Source: Brachionus rotundiformis
Taxonomy: Eukaryota; Rotifera; Eurotatoria; Ploima; Brachionidae
NCBI GenBank assembly: GCA_016802295.1
Contig: JAESIW010000064.1
Coordinates: 310,001-374,000, forward strand
Reading direction: 5' to 3'
DNA: 64,000 nt
Part shown: piece after piece, positions 24,601-36,943 of the stretch
How positions within the stretch are numbered: the first letter of the stretch is position 1
Layout of the letters: every line of letters starts with the position of its first letter
Notes under the pieces: generated by a model
Told to the model about the DNA's origin: nothing
Database searches by the model: none
The model's input: the letters and a program-made list of their open reading frames with translations, nothing else
Made by a program: the position numbers and the translations under genes

Positions 24601-25320
24601 ATAACCTATTAATTTTGTGAAAAGTCAATTAAATTTATCTGTTTTGACTAAACATAGACGCAATTCGGTTCTCAATTTAATTTCATCTATTTCAATTAAT
24701 ACACATGTTTTTATTATTTTAAATTAGAGATAGAAAAAACACGTTTTTTGAATTAATTCTGAAATCAAATCAAGGACTTATTCAATATTATTTTAAATAT
24801 TTATAGAAATCCGGTTCATTTTGAGAAATAATTCTTTGGTTTTAATTCTGACTAGGAATGAATTATTTTTTTCTAAATATTTCATTGGGGACTATTTTTA
24901 CTTTTATTTATTTATGTCATTACACACAAATTTTTGACTAAGATAAATTACTATTAATTAATTATTTCTTTGAGGTTAAATATTAAAAAAAAAACTATTC
25001 AAAATTTTGATATCGTTTTATAATTTTATAAAATCGATAATTCTAAATCAAAATAAAGACTTATAATTATTTTCTAATGTATTAATAATAATCAATTATT
25101 TTTAATTATCTTAAACAATGAAAGAAGAAATTGAATATATATTTTTTCAAAATTAAGCTAATAGTTTTTTACAATTATTTTTAGACAATTTTTCAATTAA
25201 TCTTTTATAATTCTAATTTTGTTTAATTTTTTTGATATTTAGAAATTTTTTATAATTATGAGGAGAAAAAAATGAGTTAATTTTTTCAAATTCGGTAACA
25301 AACAATCTTGTTTGAATGAA
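18652..25320. other. Gene desert upstream of the CNG channel
   Basis: About 6.7 kb without a supportable multi-exon gene. Open frames at 20363-20569, 21475-21696 and 22114-22317 (minus) are Lys/Asn/Phe/Ile-rich and look like chance frames in AT-rich DNA. The only coding-like patch is a 57-codon frame at 24041-24214, listed separately. Confidence 0.55.
24041..24214 (+). CDS. Possible small ORF or isolated exon (57 codons), unknown
   Basis: ATG at 24041, TGA at 24212-24214. Base composition is clearly less AT-rich than the surrounding desert. The frame reads with balanced amino acids (MENRKPTDVMSSL at the start, KNKLAQNLAKHGLF near the end). No homology is recognised and no signal peptide is seen. 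It could be a microprotein, a stray exon of the CNG gene, or the relic of a lost gene or mobile element. Confidence 0.25.
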   Translation: MENRKPTDVMSSLIFIKHEKRNALDLVHGLRGKNKLAQNLAKHGLFISNLTAIKTLI

Positions 25321-28300
25321 ATGATTTACCGAATTTCCAAAATTACTGATAATTCTAAGGTATTATACATAACAATTGACTTTGTTGTTTTTATTGAATT
25401 AAAAATGAAACATATTTCTGAAACAATTGGTAGTGGTAAAAATGCAATAAATAGAGCGGAGTACAAAGGCCCCATTCAACAATCTTTGGCAAATTCAATC
25501 GACCACATCGAAACCATAGTAAATCCGTCTCATAATGAAGAAATAAACAATCATGCGGTTTTTGTACCAGATGCTCATTTGTCCAACCATACATCACGTA
25601 ATTCTTTATCAGCAAATTCGATAAACAAGATTCGAATCAGATCAGTGAAAAAAGACTCGAAATTTCAAGACTTGTTGCTTGAAGATGAACGCCAAAGAAG
25701 AATCATCTTAAAAAAAAAGAAAAAGCAAGACCTGCAAAAATTACATGCTTCTGTCCATCACCAAAGTAACCAAAACAAACAGCATCATAATAATACAAAG
25801 CGAAATTTTAATGAAGAATATAAAGTTGCCAAATGCCGTCTTACTTTTATCTTCGACCCAAATGGAAGGTTGAGCTATTGGATGGGTAAGAGATTTTTTT
25901 AAATAAAATATCCAAAAAAAACATAAAAATTTAATTTGATTTCTTAAATTTAAAAAAAATATATTAAATTTTTTGAATATGTTTTGATCAAAGCTATTTA
26001 ATTTAAATTAAATAAAAATTTTAAAAAGGTTTTATCGTTTCTCTGGCATTTTTGTACAATTTTTGGACCATTATTTACCGCTATTCTTTCAACGAAATAA
26101 ATGCAAAAAGCAAAGTCTATTGGTTCACATTGGATTATTTGGCCGATTTTTTATATTTTTGCGATATATTGTTTAATTTTCGTACCGGTTTTCTTGAAGA
26201 AGGTGTTTTACAAACAGATCCAATTCGAATCAGGCATCATTATATGAATACTACTCGTTTTTATGTAGACTGCTTATGCCTTCTACCTCTGGACATTCTT
26301 TATCTAAGCATTGGCTATAATTCTATTTTGCGATGTTTTAGACTTGTTAAAATCTACCGGTTCTGGGGTTTCTTGGATCGGACCGAGCGGCATACCAACT
26401 ATCCAAATTTGTTTCGCACAATTGTTATGCTGCATTATCTTTTAGCCATATTTCATTGGAACGCTTGTGTTACCTATTTTTTGTCGCTTTTCCTATCCGA
26501 AGATCTTATGTCCAAAAAACATCAATTGCCTCTTTTCTTGAATTCAGGTGAAAGCGAATTTTTGACCAATACCAAACCAATACTTATTAAATCTAATAGG
26601 GTTAAGTTCAAATATAGACATGATGATAATTTTGATGAATCTGATTTAACAAATGAATATTTAAAAGCATTTTATCTAAGTATAAAATTGCTAACAATGG
26701 TTAATGAAATACCCAATCCGAACACCAATTTAGATTATCTTTTCTCTATTTTTCAACTTTCGTTTGCTCTTTTACTTTTTGCCACAATTATTGGACACGT
26801 AGGCTACATTGTAATTAATCTAGGAAATGCCAGAAAAGAATTTCAATGTAAATAAATAAAAATGATCTTGTTTTAATTTTTTATTAAAATTTAATTTTAG
26901 CAAAACTTGATGCTGTGAAAACATACATGTCACTAAGACGAGTTCCAGATCGATTACAAGACAGAGTTATAAGATGGTTTGATTTTTTGTGGACAAATCA
27001 CAAATCAATTGATGATAATCATGTGCTAAGCTTATTACCTTACAAACTAAGAGCAGAAATAGCAATTCACGTTCATTTGGATACTTTAAAAAGAGTTGAG
27101 ATATTTCAAAATACCGAAGCTGGATTTTTGAACGAATTGGTACTACGACTAAAGCCAGTTCTTTATTCGCCCGGAGATTTCATTTGCAGAAAAGGAGAAG
27201 TTGGAAAAGAAATGGTAATTTAGCTATACTAGTCAAAAATAAAATATATGTTTTGTCCTATTTATTTTGGATTTTTTATTATGTATTCAAGTTAAACTTC
27301 ATTTTTTATAAATTTTCTATTTATTTATGACATAAGTGATAAAAATAAATGCAAATTTAAGCTTAGTTTATAAATTTATTTGACTAAATTAAATAAATTT
27401 AAATGTCTTTATTTTGATCACTAAGATATGTGGAAAGTTAAAGTAATAAATATTTTTATTATTATTTACAGTATATAGTAAATGGTGGCAAACTTCAAGT
27501 CATCTCAGACAATGGTAAAATAGTTTTGGCTACTCTTAAAGCTGGTTCTTACTTTGGTGAAATCAGTATTTTGAATATGGGTACTCTTCTTTCGAGAAAA
27601 AAAAATTTGTAAATGAATCTTGATTTTAGGGGCTTCTGGCAATAGGCGAACTGCTAGTGTCAAAAGTGTTGGCTATTCGGACTTATTTTGTCTTTCTAAA
27701 GAGGATTTATGGGAAGTTTTAAAAGAATATCCGGCTGTTAGAGTCAAACTCGAAGCAATTGCAGTCAAAAGACTTGAAAACCATAAAAAACCTCTTTCTG
27801 AAATTGGTAGCTTTGAATATGAGTTTTTTAAATTCTATTAAATTTTTGAATTAATTAAAGTTAATATGTCCAGATGTAAAAGCGCACCGAGTCTGGTGGA
27901 AACAAATAATCAAAATAATTCAAAAATAAAAAGACATGGTACATTACCAACAACACTTCTTAAGCGCACCGATATCACTTTTTTCAACTCCCCTGAGTGC
28001 GAGAGCAAAACAAAAGTATATGTGGTTAAAGATGGTAATAAAATGATCGAACATCAAGAAGATGAATATAAGCAAGAAAAAAATCATCCAAAATCTACTA
28101 ATCCAAGTCTGAATGAATCAAGCTATTCAAATGCGCCTTTAACTCTTCAAACAAATGATTCCCATTTGGTGCAAAATTTGTTTGTAGAATTAGAAAAAAT
28201 GAGCAAAAAAGTTAAGCTACTCGAGTCTGAAAACTATGCTCTTTTCTATAAATTAAATAATAAAAATATTAGATTAGTTAATAATCGAGATTATTTGAAA

Positions 28301-28372
28301 ATAGAAAACGAAACTAATTTAACTCCGCAAATAGCCAAACCCGAAACTGATTCAGACGAGTATAAAGTGTAA
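25321..28372 (+). CDS. Cyclic-nucleotide-gated cation channel, CNGA-like, with atypical pore
   Basis: Six exons: 25321-25885, 26029-26847, 26901-27214, 27472-27580, 27630-27806, 27861-28372, giving 831 aa. A second in-frame ATG at 25405 would give 803 aa and may be the true start. The basic N-terminus is followed by S1-S6 (from about residue 186). Family landmarks are LDYLADFLYFCDILFNFRTGFLE, RTERHTNYPNLFR, FHWNACV and FATIIGHVGYIV. The C-linker has DRVIRWFDFLWTNHKS and LRAEIAIHVHLDTLKRV. The cyclic-nucleotide domain has YSPGDFICRKGEVGKEM, SYFGEISIL and NRRTASV, with the ligand-contacting FGE and RT residues kept. A C-terminal coiled coil at about 764-800 resembles the CNGA leucine zipper. 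The filter reads LTMVNEIPNP (26691-26720) where CNGA has LTTIGETPPP. Confidence 0.9.
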
Positions 28373-28645
28373 GATAATTAAAATTAAAGCAGGGTTTAGA
28401 TTTGGCTAGGGTACTTTAAAAAATTAGATCAAATGACGGCGATGATATTTAAAAAATTAAATTTTGTATAAATTTTTGTTATTATGAGTTGCTGAACCGA
28501 TCAAATTATGTTTTTTCTATAAAGACCAAGCGTTTTTACTCACACGGTTAAAATGGATTAATTAGTTTATGAGTTGTTTTATTTAGTGATTTACTTTATT
28601 TTTTTAATATTAAATTTTTTTTTGTTAAATAAAAGAATCATTAGT

Positions 28646-30976
28646 TTAATTTTTGATTTTCTTGATTAATATATTGGTTTGGATTGAATTAGGAACACTT
28701 TCGAATTTTATTAAACCTCGGTTATTCATATAACCATTGTAAAAATCCTTCGGGCTTAGTTTTTTGTTTAATAAAATGCCTCTAAATCCAACAAAACCAT
28801 CCTTGAAGCAAAAATAACTAATGGTAGACAAATCTCCAATTTAAATAATTACTTTGCATTTTATAATAATTATGTTTTCTTTTTTTAAAAAATTCACCGT
28901 ACCCGGCTCACAGGGCTCAAAGTCTTGTACCAAATCTTGATTGACATTAACCATGTTGTACAGCTTGAGTACATTGCCTTTAAATTTACTTTTCAAATGT
29001 TTCTTAGGTAGAAATTTGTTTTAAAATATGTCCTATTAAGTTTAAATTAATTATTTTGTTACTAATATACAATCTCGTGTAGAGCTCTATATTGACAATC
29101 TATTTCGGACACTGTAGCCTTAGTCCAATCAATGTAAAACATGTCACTGGTTATCTTATGAGCTAATGGTAAATTATTTACCTATATTTTTTTTTGTATC
29201 AAATTTATGGATTTTTTATCTTACCATAACAAACATTATTGTCTGATTGATCTTTTAAATTGTTTATTTTTGTATTGAAATTTTTAAATAAATCAATTAT
29301 CTGAGTTTAAGGTTAATTTTTAGTTTTTTTCAGCTTAAACTAGAGAAAAAATCAAACCATTTCATTGCCCATATTGCCTAGATAGTCGAGAAGCATAAAA
29401 CTAGTAAAATTTGGAGGCATTTGAGTGGATTTTTGTTCAATAATTGGACCAATATCGAAACTAAGAAAAAAATTAATTCATTTTATTTTATGAATGATCG
29501 CTTTCCCTCACTGTTTTGGCAATATTTTCATCAAGCTGACACCCACCTCTTTATCATCAAAGAGCACACTATAAATTAAAGGCGCTGCTCCACGCCACCG
29601 TGGCAAAACACTCGGATGAACATTTACAATTCCACTTTATTTAATAAATAGTAATTTAATCAGCTCAAATAGATTGAATTAATTATGCAATATTTAACCA
29701 CTTCATTTTATCATTTTAGATACCGGATAAATCTTGAGTGGTTGTTCATATTTTATTTCAAGCGATTTTGATTCAGGTTATAAATCTGTTTTTTGTATTA
29801 ATAGTAGAAATAATAATGCAAAAAATATTTTTATATAAAAGGAAAATAGTTAGAAATTAATCCACTTAATTAGTTTGGCTAAAGACTTTTTAATGTAAAG
29901 ATTTGTAAAGTAAATTTATAACCATCTTCAAATTTTAAGAAATATGATCACAAAATCTTTGCGCAATTTCCACTCTCTAAAATTTTGGTTATTTTATAGG
30001 TAAATAATAATTATGTAATTGAAATAAAAATAAACTGTTGAATTTACAAGTATTTTTATTATTTGTCAAATAAATCTAATTTTATTTTGTAAATTCATGT
30101 TATTGCATAATTCTGTAAGCCAAAGAGCTCTCTAAGCTCTCTAGGTTGTAGGTGATTTAAAAGTAATAGTTAAATTTTGTTATTTATTATCTCGAAAGGC
30201 ATTGTTAGATAAAAGGAAACAAAATTCATCTAGTCAAGCGTTTAAGCTAATGTATTTATTTTTCAATTTAATTTTATCTTAACTTTATATTTTTGAGTCT
30301 TCTAATTAAAACAATATGACCAAGAATAGCCTATTTTACCAAATGTTTAATTACTTTCATTAAAGGCATAGATCTAGAGTTCAACAATTCTATTGATTTT
30401 GTATTTAATTTTTAACTTAATTTAGTTAGAAAGCATATGCCATTGGCACATATCAATGATATTTAAGAACACCTTTCAACACTTAAAGGCAGCCTTTGAA
30501 TAAATTGATCGCTCAGGCGTATAATTATATTTTAATGAGAAATAAATTTTAAAAAATTACTAGGGAAATGATAGTATGAGCTTTGAGGGTAGTAGGTGAC
30601 CAAAAGAAGCCACTATTCCAACATGGAATCCAGTGAATAATTTTTCCTGATTAGATTTGTCATCTTTTATTTCGTTCCAGTTGAAAAATTTTATTTTGTT
30701 CTGGCGGCAAAAGTCGATTATCTGGTTGCCACGAAAGTTTGCCAGATCTCGACCATGTCCTGCCCTCCGAGGATTCTTGGACGCACTGGCTGATGTCACT
30801 ACGTTTATTTGATTCAAGATCTTATCCTTATAGAGTTGATTCAAACCGGTCAATATTTTTATAGAGAAAAGATCAGTGCCGAAAAAGACCACATTTAGCT
30901 TTCCATCACAGCTAATCATTCGTCTATTGACCGGCCGAAAGCGAGTCTGTCCCAATTTAAATATCTTAAAGATCAT
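28646..30976 (-). CDS. MTFMT: Mitochondrial methionyl-tRNA formyltransferase
   Basis: Seven exons in transcript order: 30561-30976, 29512-29634, 29358-29460, 29225-29300, 29071-29162, 28903-29002, 28646-28833. The product is 365 aa, against 389 in human. The basic N-terminus looks like a mitochondrial targeting sequence. The formyltransferase fold starts at LNVVFFGTDLFSIKIL. The catalytic region reads GIVNVHPSVLPRWRGAAPLI, containing the Asn and His of the active site, and FDIGPIIEQ contains the catalytic Asp. The C-terminal tRNA-binding domain has CFKDGFVGF and LSPKDFYNGYM. The enzyme formylates initiator Met-tRNA for mitochondrial translation. The first intron (29635-30560, 926 nt) is much longer than the others. 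Confidence 0.93.
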
Positions 30977-31647
30977 CTAAAGATAAAATATTTGATTCTG
31001 GTCACATGTCCTTGAGTTCTATTTGGAAAAAAAGCATTTGTTCAAGACTGAGTAAAGATTGAAATCAAAATTGCTCTAGGGTGCTAAACGTCAAGTCATA
31101 ATTTAGAAAAAGTTTTTTTTTCTTTAATGAATAGCTTTAATTAAACCTAAAGTTTGAAAAAAAAAAATTATTATTTTTTGTTTAAATCTTTACGAATGTC
31201 TATTTAAATTTGAATAAAAGAAAAAGTTGATTGCTAGCTGAGCTCAGAGCTGTATGTGTATGGATGTAAAGATCATTTATTAGTACGAAACAAAAACAAC
31301 AATAAAACTTAATAATGAGTAAATTTTGAAGAGATATGGTTTTTAGGAAAGTGTGTTGTTTGGTTGTGTTAAAAACACCTTTAATAAAAGCATAAAAAAT
31401 TATAATTTGCATTCAAAATTTAAAATTTTGAAGATTATTAATTTGAACAAGCGAAAACTGGAAATTCATCTAAAGTTGTTCTAAATTAATCATTTTGAAT
31501 TAAGAGATTTCTGTGCGGCTTAACCAAGTTAAGTCTCGGTTATTTTAATTAGTTCTGAACTTTATCCAAATCTTGTTTAGATTAAAATTTTGTTTTAATT
31601 TTCTTTATGATAAAAACTAAGTTTGTATCTATTTGGTGCTAGTTAAA
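30977..31647. other. Intergenic, divergent MTFMT and PAK promoters
   Basis: AT-rich. A minus-strand open frame at 31200-31412 has no recognisable features and is not accepted. The region probably includes 5' UTR of PAK. Confidence 0.55.
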
Positions 31648-34600
31648 ATGGCCGATTTAAACGAAGACATACCACCTACACCCCCGGTTCGCAATGAGAG
31701 TACTCGAAACTACAGCAGCTACTTGACCAATTCGTCATCGCTGTCGACATCCATGTCAACCACGTCCACAAATACATCGTCTTCATTTTCATCAAGTTGT
31801 CAGTCGAATGGCTACGATTTGAACAACAAACCATTGCCCAGAGTGCCCGACGACGACGAGCACAAAAAAAAATCCAAGCTTAAGCAGACCAAAGGTTAAT
31901 ATTACATTCTTTACCAGAATTTACTTCTTTCGTGTATTTTTTAGGGCTTTTTTTTAAGAATCTCTATCGCAAAGTTTTCAGGCTTTATCGAATACACTTT
32001 TCCCCCGAAAGCTAAATATATCCAAGCCGATCAATTTCTACCATGAGGTACATGTCACGTTTAACCCAGATACCGGTGAATTCGAAGTAAGTTATTACCA
32101 AAAAATTCACTCAATTCAATTAACTATCTTTATCTAATTTTTATCCTCCTTTTGATTATCAGTAGCTGGATAATGACAAATTATTTTAAAATAGTTTAAA
32201 ATTTATCTTTAAATAAAATAATATGATTCATGATGATTTTGATTTTTCCGATTATTATGAAAATTAAAAGACAATTTTTACAGATGTATATTAGTAGTTC
32301 ATTTTAACAAAATTGTTAAGTTTTAAAGTTGATCTATTTTTCAAAATTAGATTAATATAAACAGTGACACCTTACAAAAATAAAATTAAATATAATTTGA
32401 AGCACTAATAAATTCAATAACAATACCTTAAGTTTAGTTTTATCATTTATTTAAATTTTATATATAAATAAGCTAATATATAATACAATACGAACAAACA
32501 AAAAGAAATAATTAAGTATGCTACTTAAAAAGGCTATCCGAAATTCAATATATCAAAAAATAATTGTAAAAATTTTACTAATATTATTAATTGATACAAT
32601 AAGATAAAAAAATTAGTCCCAGTTAAAAAACTTAAATTTAATTTTAATCAAAAATTACAAACAATCTTTTTATTTTATGAATATAAATGAATATATTATA
32701 TTTTCATTATATAAGAATTTTATATATTGAAAAAAATTGATCTAAGTTGAATTTATACTAAGCTATTGGAATAAGTAAAAATCAAAATTTCTAATTTGTT
32801 AAATAATGTTTAATTAAATCAATGTAAATTTTGTTCACAATTTGATAGTTAAAAGAAATAGTTAATGATTTGAGGTGAATATTTGTAAAAAAAATTGTTT
32901 CAAACTAAATTTGGAAACAGGGTATGCCAGAAGAGTGGAAGATAAATTTACAAAAGTCAGCCTTGACTCTAAATGAGAAGCTACAAAATCCCCAAGCAGT
33001 CATAGATGCGCTGGATTTTTATGATTACCAGATGAAAAATTCAGCATCCAAGTACATGTACCCGAGCGATAAAAGTAAGAACTGAGAAATAAATTTTACT
33101 AATAATTATTCTTAATTTTAATTAAAGATATCTCCATAACCCCACCGCGCAATACATTTTTAATGGATAAATTTAATCGAGTTCCGACCAATATGACAAC
33201 ATCTAGCAGCGAGGCATCCTCTCTGCAAGGCAAGAGCGACGAAGAAAACGATCGTAACTCAAAAAGTCTAATTAATGACTCTCAATCAAGTATAAATGAT
33301 CTAAATCAACAAAATAATAATTTAAATCTCTCCCGAACGGAACCAAAACAACCTGATTCATTTAACTTACCTCCTTTGTCTACCTGGAAAATTGAGCACT
33401 CAAATTCTAAACCATCTACTCAAAATCAGTCAAACATCTCTCCAGCTTTGTACCAATACGATTACAATATTAAATCAGCTAAATTTTCGAATCTTAATCA
33501 AAATTCTAATTTATTTATCACTCAGAGTGCAAACAAAAATGTGCCTCAGCAACCACCTCCACCACCACCTATTTCATCCCGTCCCGAAAAAACAAAAAGC
33601 ATTTTTACCAAGCCTGTTGAAGAAACTCATGAAGAAGAAGGCACAGATTTAAGCAATTATATTGAACCAATGAATACATCGAATCAAACTAATGTACCAA
33701 ATCAGACAAGTTCACATGGCGTACAAATGAAAAAGAAAAAAATGACTGACGAGGAAGTGATGAGCAAATTGAGACAAATTGTAAGCTATGGCGATCCAAA
33801 TCGAAAATATACCAAAATTGAGCGAATTGGCCAAGGGTAATACACTTTTTAGTTAATTTATAAATTATTTCTTAAATTAAATATTGAAAATTTTTAATAT
33901 TTTTAAATTGTAAAAAAAAATATTCTATTGAATCATAGTTATCATATCCAAATAAAAGATTATTTTTTTTCAAGTTAAAATTTAGTATTTTTATTTAGTG
34001 CAAGTGGGGTGGTGTATATAGCTGTTGAAATAGCCACTGGTCAAGAAGTTGCAATAAAACAAATGAAACTGGCACAGCAGCCCAAGAAAGATTTGATTAT
34101 AAACGAAATAATGGTAATGAAAGAGCACAAGCATCCTAATGTAGTGAATTACAAGGACAGTTATCTTGTTGACGATGAACTGTGGGTTGTAATGGAATAT
34201 CTAGCAGGTGGAAACTTAACTGATGTAGTGACAGAAACAGTAATGAGTGAAGCCCATATTGCCGCAGTATGTAGAGAAGTATTACATGCATTGGAATTTT
34301 TGCATAGCAACCAAGTTATTCACCGTGACATCAAGTCGGATAACATTCTACTAGGAATGGACGGTTATGTAAAATTGACCGACTTTGGATTTTGTGCTCA
34401 AATTTCTACAGAAAAATCCAAAAGAGATACGATGGTTGGTACACCATATTGGATGGCGCCTGAAGTTGTATCTCGCAAGCAGTATGGACCTAAAGTAGAT
34501 ATTTGGAGCTTGGGCATTATGGCTATTGAAATGATAGAGGGTGAACCGCCTTATCTGAATGAAAGTCCGATCAGAGCTTTGTATTTGATTGCTACCAATG

Positions 34601-34812
34601 GAAAGCCAGCAATTGAGCATAGAAATGAGCTCTCGCCAAAATTTCAAGATTTTCTGGACAAATGTCTTGACGTGGACGTAGATAAACGTGCCACTGCTTC
34701 AGAATTACTAAAACATCCATTTTTGAAATACTCATGTCCATTGACTGAATTAACACCATTAATCCGAGCAGCAAAAGAAAGTCTTCGTCGCAATGGAAGC
34801 GATAAAAATTAG
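31648..34812 (+). CDS. PAK: p21-activated kinase, group I (PAK1/2/3-like)
   Basis: Five exons: 31648-31894, 31959-32086, 32921-33074, 33128-33836, 33999-34812, giving 683 aa. The N-terminus has a proline-rich SH3 motif (IPPTPPVRN) like the NCK site of PAK1. A CRIB/p21-binding domain follows at about 104, reading ISKPINFYHEVHV, then GEFEGMPEEW and NPQAVIDALDFY of the autoinhibitory region. A low-complexity linker carries a PIX-type motif (PPISSRPEKTKSIF). The kinase domain begins at IERIGQGASGVVY and has HRDIKSDNILLGMDG, DFGFCAQ and TMVGTPYWMAPE, with the activating Thr near residue 557. Effector of Rac/Cdc42 acting on the cytoskeleton. Intron 2 is 834 nt. Oddities are Thr in place of the CRIB Gly after HV, and Asp before the activation-loop Thr. 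Confidence 0.94.
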
Positions 34813-35746
34813 TTTTTTTTAAGTTTAAATTTATCAAGATTTTTTTCTTGCTATAAATTATTGTCTTTATTAGTTTTTCCAACAAAAAAGACCTAATAAT
34901 ATGAAGGAAAAACAGACTTAGGGTTAATTTAAATTGTAAGTCCATAAATGGACTAAGACAATCACAAAATTAGTAGTTTATTAATACTCGGGTATAGTCT
35001 TTTTTTTTAATTTTAATATTTGTGAATAAGCAAATTAAAAATCTAGATTATTATTATGATATTAGTTTAGAAAGTTTAAAATTTTGCCATAATGGAAATT
35101 TAGTACTAATATCAACATGCATATGAACTTATATTGATAAATCTAAATATTGATTTTAAGCAATTTTTTTTATGTAATCAAACTTGAACAGCTTTTATAA
35201 GAATAATTATCCAAATTGTGCATTTTTGTCTAAAACAACTCTTCCATTTGTTATTTTCTTTTAGACATTTTTCAAAAGTGATTAAAAAAAACATTGCTTT
35301 TGTAGGCTACATATTTTAAGCTAAATTCAAACCAACTTGGGATTAAAAAAGTTTATTTTTTATATATTATGGACATATATCTTTGACGTATTTATGCGTA
35401 TTTTTATAGAGTTAAACAGATAATCCAATTTTTCATGCACTCTTGATTTTTTTTTTAAAATAAATTAAATGAATAAAAATTATTTAAAATAATTTATTTA
35501 TTGTTTTATTTATTTATCCATATCGAACAAAAAATTCAAAAAATCTCTTTATTAACTCGCTGCTTATAAAAAAGACAATGAGTTATAAATTTAAATATGA
35601 AAAAAAGTAATTGATCAGAATTTAATAATCAACTATTAGAAAAAAGCAAAATTAAATTTAAACTTTAAATTGCTAATGAAAAATTATGATAAGTCACATG
35701 ATTGTCAGCATATATTTTTAAAATTTGATATTTTTTATTAAAAAAA
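34813..35746. other. Intergenic between PAK and PPT1
   Basis: AT-rich, no coding signal. It probably carries the PAK 3' UTR. Confidence 0.6.
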
Positions 35747-36943
35747 ATGACAAATTTCAAGAATTTATGTTCTGTTTTAATTTTAGTTACCCTTTCTAAG
35801 GAAATTTTTGCCAATACTCCTGTAGTAATTTGGCATGGAATGGGTAAATATTTATTGTCAATTCTATCTAAAATAAATTTTTAAAAAAAGGCGACTCATG
35901 TTGCAATCCATTATCGATAGGAAGAATTAAATCTATAATACAGAGCAATATTTCTGGTATTTATGTTCATTCAATTAAAATCGGAAATAATATTGAAGAA
36001 GATACTTATAATGGGTTCTTCAAGGATGTAAACGAACAAGTTAGTGGTACTTGAGTCAAATAAATAAGTTAAATTCATTTTCTTAGGTAGCATTGGTATG
36101 CGATCAGCTAAAGAACGATACCAATCTGAAGAATGGTTATCATGCAATAGGTTTTTCCCAAGGAGCACAATTTCTGTTAGTATAAGTTTATTTGATAAGG
36201 ATTTTAATTTAAGTTTTCTTATAGACGAGCTGTTGCACAGAGATGTCCATATCCTTCAATGAGAAATTTGATTTCGATTGGAGGTCAGCATCAAGGTGTT
36301 TATGGATTTCCGAGATGTCCAGAGAATTTGGTTAAAATTTGTGACGAAATAAGATCATTATTAAATATTGGTGCTTATGAAAAATTTGTTCAAAAAATTT
36401 TGGTTCAAGCTCAATATTGGCATGATCCTCTTAATGAAAAACTTTATAGGGACAGAAGTCTTTTTCTGGCTGATATAAACCAAGAAATAGTAAATTTAGA
36501 CAAAATTTGATAATGAAATTCAAATTTTAAAATTTTCAGGAATTCAATAAAGAATATCGTCATAATCTACTACGAATAAAAAAATTTGTTCTCGTTAAGT
36601 TTAATAGGGATACAATGGTGACTCCGAGGGAAAGTGAAGTAAATTTTTATAAAAAAAAATTATTTTTAATATTTAACTATTTTTAAAAGTGGTTCGGATT
36701 TTATAAACCTGGTCAAAGCAAGGAAATTTATGAAATGGAAGAATCGCCTCTGTATCTTAATGTAAAATTTGGAAAAACTTTGGAAATATTTTTTATAAAA
36801 TGAAATTGTTTTAGGATACTCTTGGCCTTCAAACTTTAGATAGAGAGGGAAGGCTGTTCAGACTTTCAATCGAAAGTGATCACCTGAAATTTTCCGATGA
36901 ATGGTTCATTGACAACATAGTTGACTCATTTTTGAGAGACTGA
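35747..36943 (+). CDS. PPT1: Palmitoyl-protein thioesterase 1
   Basis: Seven exons: 35747-35843, 35891-36039, 36087-36175, 36225-36489, 36540-36638, 36690-36761, 36815-36943. The product is 299 aa, against 306 in human. A signal peptide covers about residues 1-22. The mature start reads VVIWHGMGDSCCNP. The alpha/beta-hydrolase nucleophile is Ser106 in GFSQGAQFLRA. The other triad members are Asp224 in FNRDTMV and His280 in SDHLKF. Further family motifs are SIGGQHQGVYGFPRCP, YWHDP and LFLADINQE. This lysosomal enzyme removes palmitate from S-acylated proteins. All introns are short, 47 to 53 nt. All catalytic residues are intact. Confidence 0.95.

Noticed and set aside
31200..31412. Minus-strand open frame upstream of PAK
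   Set aside because: Hydrophobic/Lys-rich chance frame with no homology. It overlaps the likely promoter and 5' UTR.
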